This document shows, one piece after another, positions 18,367 through 25,747 of a stretch of DNA of 64,000 nt; position 1 is the first letter of the stretch; each line of letters begins with the position of its first letter. The stretch is taken from assembly GCF_000014685.1 (NCBI RefSeq), contig NC_008321.1, forward strand, positions 2,539,001-2,603,000, in the 5' to 3' direction. The notes beneath the pieces are model-generated. The model was given only the letters and a program-made list of their open reading frames with translations. It was not told where the DNA came from and did not search any database. A program made the position numbers and the translations under genes. This DNA comes from Shewanella sp. MR-4. GTDB lineage: Bacteria; Pseudomonadota; Gammaproteobacteria; Enterobacterales; Shewanellaceae.

Positions 18367-18750
18367 ATGTTACTCGGCATTCACCATGCAGCGATTATTT
18401 GCAGTGACTATCAAAAGTCGAAACACTTTTATGTGACTATTCTTGGCCTTAGCGTGCTTGCAGAGCATTATCGTGAGGCGCGCCAGTCTTACAAACTCGA
18501 TTTACAACTGCCGGATATGAGCCAAATCGAGTTGTTTTCCTTCGAAAATCCTCCCAAACGCCCTAGCTATCCAGAGGCATGCGGCCTTAGACATCTCGCC
18601 TTTCGCGTTGCATCGATTGAAACGGCGATCGAGCATCTTACGGCCCATGATATCGCCGTCGAACCTGTCCGCATCGACGAATACACAGGCAAAAAGTTCA
18701 CCTTCTTTAGCGATCCCGACGGCTTACCCCTAGAGTTATATGAGCTATAA
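18367..18750 (+). CDS. gloA2: VOC-family protein, GloA2 (YaeR) type
   Basis: Single-domain vicinal-oxygen-chelate protein, 127 residues, resembling E. coli YaeR/GloA2 along its whole length. Seen: HHAAIICSDYQKSKHFYVTILGL at the N-terminus, REARQSYKLDL, PEACGLRHLAFRV, and the C-terminal TFFSDPDGLPLELYEL; the His and Glu residues used for metal binding (H6, E57-type and H73-type, E122-type) are in place. A glyoxalase I-like role is proposed for the family but is not proven here. Monocistronic, just after the amylase terminator. Confidence 0.88.
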   Translation: MLLGIHHAAIICSDYQKSKHFYVTILGLSVLAEHYREARQSYKLDLQLPDMSQIELFSFENPPKRPSYPEACGLRHLAFRVASIETAIEHLTAHDIAVEPVRIDEYTGKKFTFFSDPDGLPLELYEL

Positions 18751-18959
18751 CCAGAATCCTCACTGTATTAAAAATATAAATAAAACAGTGCACTAAAATA
18801 GTGGATTCACGCAACGAATAAGATGAATAAAGCTTAATTACGCAAAGGGATATTTAGCAGTAGACTCAATTCAGCGGCGCAGCACTAGCCCATCATTTGA
18901 CCAAGATGGCAGAGTAAAAGGGCTACGCTTACCAAGCGCTAATCATTGAGGAACTCAAG

Positions 18960-19169
18960 GTGTTTGATAATCCAGCAATATTGTTATGGAGTTTAGTCTT
19001 TGGCCTCTTTGGTCTTGGCTTTTTCACCTACGGCAAGCGCCAAGCCGCCCCCATCCCTCTGGCCGTCGGCCTCACCCTGATGATTTACCCTTATTTTGTC
19101 ACCAATCTCGCGCTACTTATCGCCATCGGCATCGCCCTTATCGCACTCCCCTATTTTGTAAGGATATGA
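18960..19169 (+). CDS. Small two-/three-helix membrane protein, function unknown
   Basis: A 69-residue, very hydrophobic protein: helices at about residues 6-24, 32-48 and 50-67, with a short basic loop GKRQAAP. GTG start with GAGGAACT about nine bases upstream supports that it is real. No domain recognised. Confidence 0.65.
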   Translation: MFDNPAILLWSLVFGLFGLGFFTYGKRQAAPIPLAVGLTLMIYPYFVTNLALLIAIGIALIALPYFVRI

Positions 19170-19489
19170 TTAAGTAGTAGAAATACTCAAAGCCAGAAAT
19201 GCGTTGAATAACTGACAGGATTAAAATAAAGCTGAGTGGTTGATAAATTCTTAGAATTTAAAACTGCTTTGCAGGTATTGGCTTATAGCGAGCCATGGTA
19301 TTTACTCATTGACATGGTGAATAGAAACCTAATTTCTAAGCTTATGAACCAGAGCCATGATCGTTCTCATTCGTCCCTGCATGGCACGACATTCAGGCGT
19401 CCTGCCTATCAGATGGCGAACTTGCCATTAAACACGGATATTGTTCAAGTGCATGCAGGGCCGTCCCGTCTGATGTGAATGGATTCACG

Positions 19490-19593
19490 AATGCCGCGTT
19501 CACATGGCCAATGATGTTCCCGACACCATACTGGCATTTCCTAAATCCCTATGGGTCAGATGTTAATTAGCGGCCATGTCGCCAACGGTCACT
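19490..19593 (+). repeat. Left copy of an inverted repeat bracketing the cassette island
   Basis: Two blocks, 19490-19507 (18 bp) and 19569-19593 (25 bp), occur as exact reverse complements at 23128-23145 and 23094-23118. Block order is kept, but the left copy has 61 bp between blocks and the right copy only 9 bp. Confidence 0.9.
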
Positions 19594-19710
19594 GGTTCCC
19601 CAATGCCAGTTTTAACTTCCTATTTGCGATATGTACGTAAAAAGCTAAGGGACATTTTCGAGTTAAAGCCTTAACTCAAACGCGTTTGCTTCAGATAAAA
19701 ATATCTATCG

Positions 19711-19763
19711 GTAACGCCTGAATTAAGCCGCGAAGCGGCGTCGGCTTGAATGAATTGTTAGAC
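19711..19763 (-). mobile_element. attC-like recombination site, aadA1 type
   Basis: Read on the minus strand, GTCTAACAATTCATTCAAGC begins a 53-bp imperfect hairpin ending CAGGCGTTA. It closely resembles, from memory, the attC of aadA1 cassettes, with about five bases deleted from the central GC-rich stem. It starts 16 bp after the stop codon of the NERD-helicase gene and in the same orientation, exactly where a cassette attC belongs. The left core is canonical (GTCTAAC); the right core is GTTACCG rather than GTTRRRY, which would fit insertion at a secondary site or decay. Confidence 0.75.
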
Positions 19764-19778
19764 CGCAACACGCATACG

Positions 19779-21632
19779 TTACATTTTTTCATAGTTCGGC
19801 CACGATTTTCCGAATTCAGCAAGGGAGCTTGCACGCGAAACAACTGTTAAATAGCTACCCACTTCATGCCGTTTTAGCCGAGTTAGGCCTGCATAGATCA
19901 ATGCGTAGTCTTGATTGTCCTCTACAAAGAGAACAATTGCACGGGACTCCCAGCCTTTGAAGCTATGCAGCGTTGTTGCTTTGACTCTGGCGTCCCCCAT
20001 ATAGAACCCCATCTTCTTCCTGCGCGATTCTTTTTTATCGGAGCTGTATGTGTGGACTGCATTAACTCCTTTTGACTCAAGAACACTCACCACGGCTGCC
20101 CCCATCTTTTGAGTTCCTGTTAAAAATGTAATGTCCGTAATCGCTAGAATGTCATTTTCGGCTCTCGGTGCCATTTTCAGAATTTCTTCTGCACAGACCT
20201 GCACCTCATTTCCTTCAGATACTTGCACCCATAGCAGTAAGCATGGATAAAGGTCAAGCTCGCCCTGAGGGCCGTTTGGCAAATCGACCGTATCACTTGG
20301 CAAGTATTGATCAGCAAAATTTCGTGCGATTTCCATCGCTGTAGGCGGAAGTCTGTAGCACGTCTGAAGCTCCGCCCATCTACCGCCAGGAAATCCCGCG
20401 CCAGTCATGGCCTCGTCAGTCCACGATCGAGCAGTTCCGTAGATGTCCTGTGTCGCATCAGCGACGAGCAACATCTCTCCACCTGTTCGACACACTTTTC
20501 TCAGTACGTTCCACCAAGTAGGAAGAAAATCTTGTCCTTCATCTACGAGCACGGCATCGTATCGTTGTATAGATTCTTCAGAATCTTTATCTATACAGCT
20601 TGCGATGAGCGCAGGAAGTTGTGTGCTTAGGACATGATCTTGTTGACCTTCGCCGCCTTTCCAAAGGTTGCGATATTCATCTTCACGGTCAGATTCTTCG
20701 CAGACCCGTTTACACCACGAATGGAAATTCAGCCAAGTTATTCCCTGCCTTGTCCGGCCGTGAGAATTTGGCCATCTCACAGCCACATCCATCAGGTAGT
20801 GGAGCAATGTGATGTTGAAGGTAACAACAAGGACTTCTTTACCCTCACCAAGCAACTGCGCCGCTCTAGCCGCAAGAATTAGGGATTTGCCAGAGCCTGC
20901 CGGCCCTTTGATTCGCCTGTAGCCAGATTGAGTGCGCGAAGTTACATAACCCCTTTGTGCGACATCCAGCTCAATAGGCTTTCGCTGAGTGGCGGCATAG
21001 TCTGGCTCAACAAGCCAGTTCCTCATATCGTTAGCTTGGTCTTCAGTCATAAACTTCGACGAAGATCGACGGCCTTCTGGAAACACTAGGTCAATTCTGT
21101 TTTCTGAAATTGCTTCGGCGCCAGAGATCGGATTGTATTGAGGCCAATCCAGCATCCCTCTGTGCGCCAAGCAAGGCCTCAATAAGTCACTTATTTGATC
21201 TTGTCTGGCAAACGGAAATATCGCGCCAGCAGTGATAGTGGCAAAACCTGCCTGCCCATCCAGCCTTGGACAGTAAAGATTATGTATCTCCTGCTTGTAT
21301 CTAAATACCTTCTCAATAGGATTTTGATTTTGAATTGAGAACGACTTGCGACCATCGCTTGCACATAGCTTTGGAGCCTTCCCATCTCTCTTCTCAGTCC
21401 AATACTGCATTGCATCGAGGTTCCAGTCTTTAACCTCAAACACAGCAATCCCAACACTGGGGTTCAGAAGGACAAAGTCTGGCCTTAACCCATTTAGGTG
21501 AGGCTGGATGTAGATTTCCCATTCTGGCGCCAACTTCTCATTGAAGAGATTGAAAACCAGTCGTTCGCCTTCGGTAAGCGGCTGGCGCAGCTTCTCCAAT
21601 TGGTCAATCGACGGTGATACGAATCGCTTCAC
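19779..21632 (-). CDS. NERD nuclease-SF1 helicase fusion protein
   Basis: Predicted DNA-processing enzyme, 617 residues. Seen: N-terminal NERD domain (about residues 18-125) with the nuclease-type residues D52 and E66-V-K68; superfamily 1 helicase core with Walker A GPAGSGKS (243-250), Walker B VDEGQD (363-368), and a UvrD-like C-terminal motif ATTLHSFKGWESRAIVLFVE. GTG start; a GGAG lies about a dozen bases upstream. Context: second gene of a two-gene minus-strand array, followed by an attC-like site, in an island without housekeeping genes. NERD-helicase proteins are frequent in mobile DNA and some nuclease-helicase fusions defend against phage; a defence role here is inference. Active-site residues appear intact. 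Confidence 0.85.
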   Translation of the reverse strand: MKRFVSPSIDQLEKLRQPLTEGERLVFNLFNEKLAPEWEIYIQPHLNGLRPDFVLLNPSVGIAVFEVKDWNLDAMQYWTEKRDGKAPKLCASDGRKSFSIQNQNPIEKVFRYKQEIHNLYCPRLDGQAGFATITAGAIFPFARQDQISDLLRPCLAHRGMLDWPQYNPISGAEAISENRIDLVFPEGRRSSSKFMTEDQANDMRNWLVEPDYAATQRKPIELDVAQRGYVTSRTQSGYRRIKGPAGSGKSLILAARAAQLLGEGKEVLVVTFNITLLHYLMDVAVRWPNSHGRTRQGITWLNFHSWCKRVCEESDREDEYRNLWKGGEGQQDHVLSTQLPALIASCIDKDSEESIQRYDAVLVDEGQDFLPTWWNVLRKVCRTGGEMLLVADATQDIYGTARSWTDEAMTGAGFPGGRWAELQTCYRLPPTAMEIARNFADQYLPSDTVDLPNGPQGELDLYPCLLLWVQVSEGNEVQVCAEEILKMAPRAENDILAITDITFLTGTQKMGAAVVSVLESKGVNAVHTYSSDKKESRRKKMGFYMGDARVKATTLHSFKGWESRAIVLFVEDNQDYALIYAGLTRLKRHEVGSYLTVVSRASSLAEFGKSWPNYEKM

Positions 21633-21666
21633 TTCTTCGCGAACTCCTGCCTTGCGGCTTAATGCC

Positions 21667-21754
21667 TTACTAAACGGCGTGAAATTGTTGGCTAAAATGG
21701 CGAGGAACGAGCGCTAGCCAACTGTTTGGCGTCCGTTTAAGTAACTTGTTATCT
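21667..21754 (-). mobile_element. Second attC-like site, after the HNH-like gene
   Basis: On the minus strand AGATAAC (overlapping the stop codon of the HNH-like gene) starts a structure with outer arms TTACTTAAACGG / CCGTTTAGTAA (21733-21744 and 21667-21677) and inner arms TTGGCTA / TAGCCAA (21688-21694, 21715-21721). Two nested arms with unpaired spacers and an extra base on one arm are the hallmark of integron attC folds. The right core sequence is not canonical, so this is a structural call. Confidence 0.55.
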
Positions 21755-22639
21755 GAATACATCATCACCAAATTGGTCATAGTCATACATAAAAGCTTCA
21801 ATTGACTTAGATTTAGAAACCTTATCTGTATTGTTGCGAATATAATCATCAAAACTTTCTTTATGTTGCTCAGGAATTTTATCGTAAGCCTCTGCTATTG
21901 CCTCACATTTTTCCACAATATAATTTATAAAACCATCAGGCCACCAATACTCTCTAGGTTTTATTGTGCCTTTACCGAGTTCAATTTTACTCGATTTCAT
22001 TAATTCAGGTTCTTTAACACGTATAAAGCCGAGAATTATAAATGAAGGTAATTTAGTATAAATAAATGCATCGGTAGAATTACCAATAATGTCCATAGCC
22101 ATTGTTCTTAAAAAATAGCGATTGATATTAGATGGTAATCCCATTTCAGTTGTTGATTCAATTCTCTCAAGTGGAAAGACATGCTGTTCATATTGATACA
22201 ATTCAGAGGTTTTACCCTGTAAGAAGTCAGATAAGCATTTCTCTGCTTTATCTAAAGCTTCATTATATTCTTTAGGTTTAGTGCTTCTATCATTTTTACT
22301 ACTAATAAAGCCCAATGTACGCCATGAAACTGAAGCACAAAACTTTGCCATCCAACTATCGTATTCTGCGACACACTCGCCTTTATCTACGAAAGGAAAG
22401 AAAACTTTGTTAGCAAAGCTTCTTTCCCATCCAGAAAACAACTCTTCGCATTCACCACAAAGCCAATGTTCCTTTGCAATATCTTGTGCTCTTTTATGTA
22501 CGGAGCGACCTTCTCTGATATAACCTGTAACAGATGTTTTTTTCACCCATTTACCGACAAATTTAGGGATAAAATGACTAACTTTGAGTTTTGATTGCTT
22601 TTTGCATAGCTTACATGTTCCTTGCACCGTACTCTCCAT
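21749..22639 (-). CDS. HNH-like zinc-ribbon protein, possible nuclease
   Basis: A 296-residue cytoplasmic protein of a family I know only as hypothetical. Seen: C9-x2-C12, then SHFIPKF (21-27), then HWLCGECEELFSGWE with C61-x2-C64 and E65. Two CxxC pairs around an SH(I/F)IP motif suggest a zinc-bound HNH-type (treble-clef) nuclease fold. The rest (residues 80-296) is helical and charged without recognised motifs. Base composition is clearly more AT-rich than neighbouring core genes. ATG at 22639 follows a GGAGAG-like sequence poorly; the gene begins right inside a presumed cassette boundary. Function as a defence or mobile-element effector is inference. Confidence 0.7.
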   Translation of the reverse strand: MESTVQGTCKLCKKQSKLKVSHFIPKFVGKWVKKTSVTGYIREGRSVHKRAQDIAKEHWLCGECEELFSGWERSFANKVFFPFVDKGECVAEYDSWMAKFCASVSWRTLGFISSKNDRSTKPKEYNEALDKAEKCLSDFLQGKTSELYQYEQHVFPLERIESTTEMGLPSNINRYFLRTMAMDIIGNSTDAFIYTKLPSFIILGFIRVKEPELMKSSKIELGKGTIKPREYWWPDGFINYIVEKCEAIAEAYDKIPEQHKESFDDYIRNNTDKVSKSKSIEAFMYDYDQFGDDVFR

Positions 22640-22757
22640 TATTCAGATAACATTTTATTCGTGCGCATGCGCGTTTATCATGTTAGACCAGTGAAAACGC
22701 GCACTGTTAACTATCTGTATGCAAAGAACTTATCAGCTTTCTGCCAAATACACCATC

Positions 22758-22785
22758 TTGAAAAACGCGCATGCGCGTTTTTCAA
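22758..22785. repeat. 28-bp perfect palindrome
   Basis: Perfect palindrome centred on GCGCATGCGC with A/T-rich arms (TTGAAAAAC...). A related core (TGCGCATGCGCGTTT) lies about 100 bp away at 22662-22676 and another half (AAAACGCGCAC) near 22693-22704. They sit upstream of the HNH-like gene in otherwise AT-rich DNA. Confidence 0.85.
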
Positions 22786-23030
22786 ACCTATTAACTAAAA
22801 GCCAATCACTGTAGTTAATTGATTTTATAGAGTTTTATTTATTGCGAATGGAATTGGTGCGCACTGATTTTGTCTAAAAATCATACCAAAACACCTAAAT
22901 TTAAATACGACTGTATACCCATACATTGTTAGTCGATTTATGGTAGGGCAAAACATAGGTAACTAGATGAGAGTTTGTATGGCTACAGGTGTAGGAATTT
23001 TCGGTTGATCTAACGAGCCGAAACAAGGAA

Positions 23031-23278
23031 TGGGGCAAAAGCTTTTAGCCAGATGAACAGTTCAATGGCCGTAAAGATTGTCATTGTTGCAATAGTGACC
23101 GTTGGCGACATGGCCGCTCTTTCACATCCATGTGAACGCGGCATTTACACTTCCATGTGTTGCAGATGCCGCCGTCGAGCCTATAGGGATATATTTACGG
23201 CGAGTCACTGGGGAAACAATGACAATTCATGCTGCACTATTGACGACAAAGTTATCTTGCTTTGGGGCAAAAGCTTTT
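23031..23278. repeat. 16-bp direct repeat flanking the right repeat block
   Basis: TGGGGCAAAAGCTTTT occurs at 23031-23046 and 23263-23278, enclosing the right copy of the bracketing inverted repeat. The unit spacing is 232 bp. Confidence 0.85.
23094..23145 (-). repeat. Right copy of the inverted repeat bracketing the island
   Basis: 23094-23118 and 23128-23145 are exact reverse complements of 19569-19593 and 19490-19507. Together with the left copy they enclose about 3.5 kb including both cassette-like genes. Confidence 0.9.
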
Positions 23279-23417
23279 CGCGGAATTAACCGTGTCATGG
23301 TTAGTTAAGATTGCCATCAATACAGCAGTGCTCTTAACGGCATAAATATCATCCTAACTAACCTTCACTATCTCACCTTCCCTATCTGAATAAATGGCCC
23401 AAACCCAATCAACTCAA

Positions 23418-24266
23418 CTATTCTCGGCAGATAGTTAAACGGCGAATTGCAAATATGCTAAGCAGCGAAAGGATTAATAGGGATAAACTGCCACCGCCGC
23501 TATAACCTTGTTTATGTTCAATGGTTGCAATATGTTCTTCTTTCACGCGGGTTTTAAAGCGGGCTAATTCGGCGTCTAAGTTAGTGATCATATCGTTTAC
23601 CGCTAGTTCAAAACCTTCAGCGGATTTTTCACGTAACACATTGGTGACGCTCACCGCGGTTGAAGTATCTGTAAGTTGGTTGATGCCGGGCGCCCTAAAC
23701 AACATCTTTTGGCTGCGCATATCAAATACCGCAGTGTCGACAAAGGTTTGGATCGCGTTTTCATTGCCGGGCACCATATACATGCCGACTATGGTCCAAT
23801 ACAGCAGTGAAGCCTTATTCTCGCTGCTTTGTAACAGTTGATCGTAAGACACCAGCGCCATCACATCGACATCGTGTAAGCGGGCGACCTGCTGCAAGGT
23901 GCTAAAGCCTTTACCATTTTTAAGGTAAGTGCTGGGGATTAATTCGATACGGTCAATAAAGTCATATTTAACAAAGGATTGTTTCACTTTATCCAGCAAG
24001 GCGATTTGCGAGCTGCTATCGAGGACTTCGAATTGCCAATGGGTGGAAGGTAAAAAGGCGATGCCAACCGTGATGGGAAGACGCAAAACCGGAATACTGG
24101 GTTGCTGAGCCTCGCGTTGTTTATCATCGGGATAGAGATATTCAACCAGACTGCTGGAAACTACGTTTTTTTCGGTGGTGTTACCGTTAAAAAAAACACT
24201 GCAACCACCAAGCAAGATGCTAATCGATGCCAGCGCCCCCACAAGCGCAATGAATTTTGTTTTCAT
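23418..24266 (-). CDS. Rhombotarget-type lipoprotein with GlyGly-CTERM tail
   Basis: Exported protein of 282 residues. Seen: lipoprotein signal peptide with lipobox LLGGC (MKTKFIALVGALASISILLGGC), a mixed soluble domain, and a C-terminal sorting signal made of YSGGGSLSLLILSLLSIFAIRR: a Gly-rich motif, one membrane helix and a basic end. This GlyGly-CTERM tail is the substrate signature of rhombosortase, an intramembrane protease encoded elsewhere in Shewanella and Vibrio genomes. A lipoprotein with such a tail matches the rhombotarget lipoprotein family. The start at 24266 has AGGGAAA just upstream and begins at the signal peptide; an earlier start at 24296 lacks one. Function beyond sorting is unknown. 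Confidence 0.85.
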   Translation of the reverse strand: MKTKFIALVGALASISILLGGCSVFFNGNTTEKNVVSSSLVEYLYPDDKQREAQQPSIPVLRLPITVGIAFLPSTHWQFEVLDSSSQIALLDKVKQSFVKYDFIDRIELIPSTYLKNGKGFSTLQQVARLHDVDVMALVSYDQLLQSSENKASLLYWTIVGMYMVPGNENAIQTFVDTAVFDMRSQKMLFRAPGINQLTDTSTAVSVTNVLREKSAEGFELAVNDMITNLDAELARFKTRVKEEHIATIEHKQGYSGGGSLSLLILSLLSIFAIRRLTICRE

Positions 24267-24404
24267 CTGTTTCCCTACCGTATCCTTACTGCGCACAGGC
24301 CATGCAACCCGTGCATATTGCCGCTACCTTAGCGAGTCATTGCTGTAAAAACAAGCCGTTAACTTCACATATCGCGCTTTTGTTTGGCTATTTTAGGCTT
24401 AGAA

Positions 24405-24433
24405 ACAACAAAGCCGCATCGGAATGCGGCTTT
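24405..24433 (-). terminator. Terminator of the peptide deformylase gene
   Basis: Minus-strand stem AAAGCCGCAT / ATGCGGCTTT, loop TCCG, followed by a T-rich tail (GTTGTTT), 42 bp after the stop. Confidence 0.7.
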
Positions 24434-24475
24434 GACTTAGATAATGACGACAATCAGTTGAGCAAATTCATCTGC

Positions 24476-24967
24476 TTAGGCGTATTTACGCACTTTTTTC
24501 AACGCGATTTGCTGCTTTAATGCCGATAAATGTTCGATAAACACTTTACCGTGTAAATGGTCGATTTCGTGTTGTAAAACAATGGCTAAAAAGTCATCAG
24601 TTTCGATTTCAATCGCTTTGCCCTGTCTATCTAAGGCAGTGACTTTAACCTTTTCAAAACGGCTCACTTTTGCGCGATAGCCAGGGATAGAAAGACAGCC
24701 TTCTTCACCCACGTATTCGCCTGACTTTTCAACAATCTCTGGATTAATCAGCACTAAGGGTTGATCGCGATTTTCGGATAAATCGATCACAATCACCGCA
24801 TCTGTACTACCCACTTGGGTCGAGGCCAGACCGATACCATCATCGGTGTGGTACATGGTTTCGATTAAATCATCGATAAATCCCTGAATCGCTTCAATGT
24901 CTTTTACGGGTTGTGCTTTGCGCTTTAGACGCTCATCGGGAATTGTCAGAATATCGAGTACAGCCAT
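24476..24967 (-). CDS. def: Peptide deformylase
   Basis: Metalloenzyme (163 residues) that removes the formyl group from nascent proteins. Seen: motif 1 GIGLASTQVG, motif 2 EGCLSIP with the metal-binding Cys, motif 3 HEIDHLHG with both metal-binding His and the catalytic Glu. All active-site residues are intact. It is not next to fmt or smf, so it is likely a second deformylase copy of the genome; that is inference. Divergent from the Atl-like gene. Confidence 0.93.
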   Translation of the reverse strand: MAVLDILTIPDERLKRKAQPVKDIEAIQGFIDDLIETMYHTDDGIGLASTQVGSTDAVIVIDLSENRDQPLVLINPEIVEKSGEYVGEEGCLSIPGYRAKVSRFEKVKVTALDRQGKAIEIETDDFLAIVLQHEIDHLHGKVFIEHLSALKQQIALKKVRKYA

Positions 24968-25180
24968 GCCTGTTTCATCTCTTAGTGAGTCAAAAAATTT
25001 GGCGCTATTATGAACTATTCCTGTGTTTTCTCAATATTCAAAACTAAATAGTTTAATAAAAATCATTACAATCGGTTTTTTAGATTTAAATTGCAGCAAT
25101 ATCAGCCGTCCTCTGTTTCACTTAGGCGGAAATTAACGCTACACTGGCTCACCTCATTCATGGTTTTATTTGGCATCATC

Positions 25181-25618
25181 ATGCGGTTTGCAAAAGATAA
25201 ATCCCCACTTTATCGCTACTTAGAGCAAGATAAGGCCATTACGCCAGACGAAACGAACAGCACACAAGAGACACAAAACACCCTCTCGCCGATGGCAAAG
25301 ATTTGGCATATTGTCGCGATGATCCCGCCCGGCAAAGTCAGCAGTTATGGCAAAGTGGCCGATTTTGCAGGTTTACCCGGGCGTGCCCGCTATGTGTCGA
25401 AGGCGCTCAAATCGGCCCCCGAACATTTGTCACTTCCTTGGCATAGAGTACTCAACAGCCAAGGGAAAATTTCCTTCGAAAAGCATTCAGTCTCCTTTCA
25501 GGAACAGATGGAATTATTGCGTATTGAAGGCGTTACAGTGAACTGTGGCAAAGTAGACTTGTCTGAGTTTGAGTGGCAACCGGATATGGCAACCTTAGTG
25601 ATGTCAATCCCCTTCTAG
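25181..25618 (+). CDS. Alkyltransferase-like (Atl) DNA-binding protein
   Basis: Homologue of the DNA-binding domain of O6-alkylguanine transferase that recognises alkylated guanine but cannot transfer the alkyl group. Seen: KIWHIVAMIPPGKVSSYGKVADFAGLPGRARYVSKAL (the wHTH) and LPWHRVLNSQGKIS, where the reactive Cys of PCHRV is Trp, the defining Atl change. Such proteins channel lesions to nucleotide excision repair. The start is uncertain: the conserved region begins near ATG 25292, and candidate starts at 25091 (TTG), 25160, 25181 and 25292 all lack a good binding site. The residues before the domain are polar and not recognised. Confidence 0.8.
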   Translation: MRFAKDKSPLYRYLEQDKAITPDETNSTQETQNTLSPMAKIWHIVAMIPPGKVSSYGKVADFAGLPGRARYVSKALKSAPEHLSLPWHRVLNSQGKISFEKHSVSFQEQMELLRIEGVTVNCGKVDLSEFEWQPDMATLVMSIPF

Positions 25619-25747
25619 TTTAATATATTGATCTATAAACTGTTTACACCCGATATGGCCTCAGCTATAAACAATTAAGCTTGGCAGTTCAGCCAATGAG
25701 ATAAGCGGTGTTAGCCGAAATCTGTTTGCGATATAAAGGAGCATTAA

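Larger units (their letters stand above)
19170..19778. other. Gene-free left flank of the cassette island
   Basis: About 600 bp without a credible gene. It holds the left members of the inverted repeats (19490-19507 and 19569-19593), a small hairpin GAGTTAA-AGCC-TTAACTC (19660-19677) and the attC-like site at 19711-19763. The remaining sequence looks like intergenic repeat debris; a short open frame at 19236-19478 has no binding site or protein-like composition. Confidence 0.6.
22640..23417. other. Gene-free right flank of the cassette island
   Basis: About 780 bp with no credible gene. It holds a GTTATCTGAATA repeat at the cassette edge, GC-rich palindromes, the right members of the bracketing inverted repeats, and a 16-bp direct repeat. 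Short open frames at 23053-23308 overlap the repeats and are not protein-like. Confidence 0.6.

Noticed and set aside
19236..19478. 80-codon frame left of the cassette island
   Set aside because: No start signal and no recognisable motif; ends inside repeat debris.
22640..22690. A third attC (GTCTAAC ... GTTATCT on the minus strand) upstream of the HNH-like gene
   Set aside because: The cores are suggestive and TAACAT pairs with ATGTTA, but the interval is only about 44 bp, shorter than usual attC sites, and lacks the two-box arm pattern. Kept as a cassette-edge observation only.
23053..23308. Two overlapping short frames in the right island flank
   Set aside because: They lie across inverted and direct repeats and are Cys-rich without structure; probably repeat sequence read by chance.
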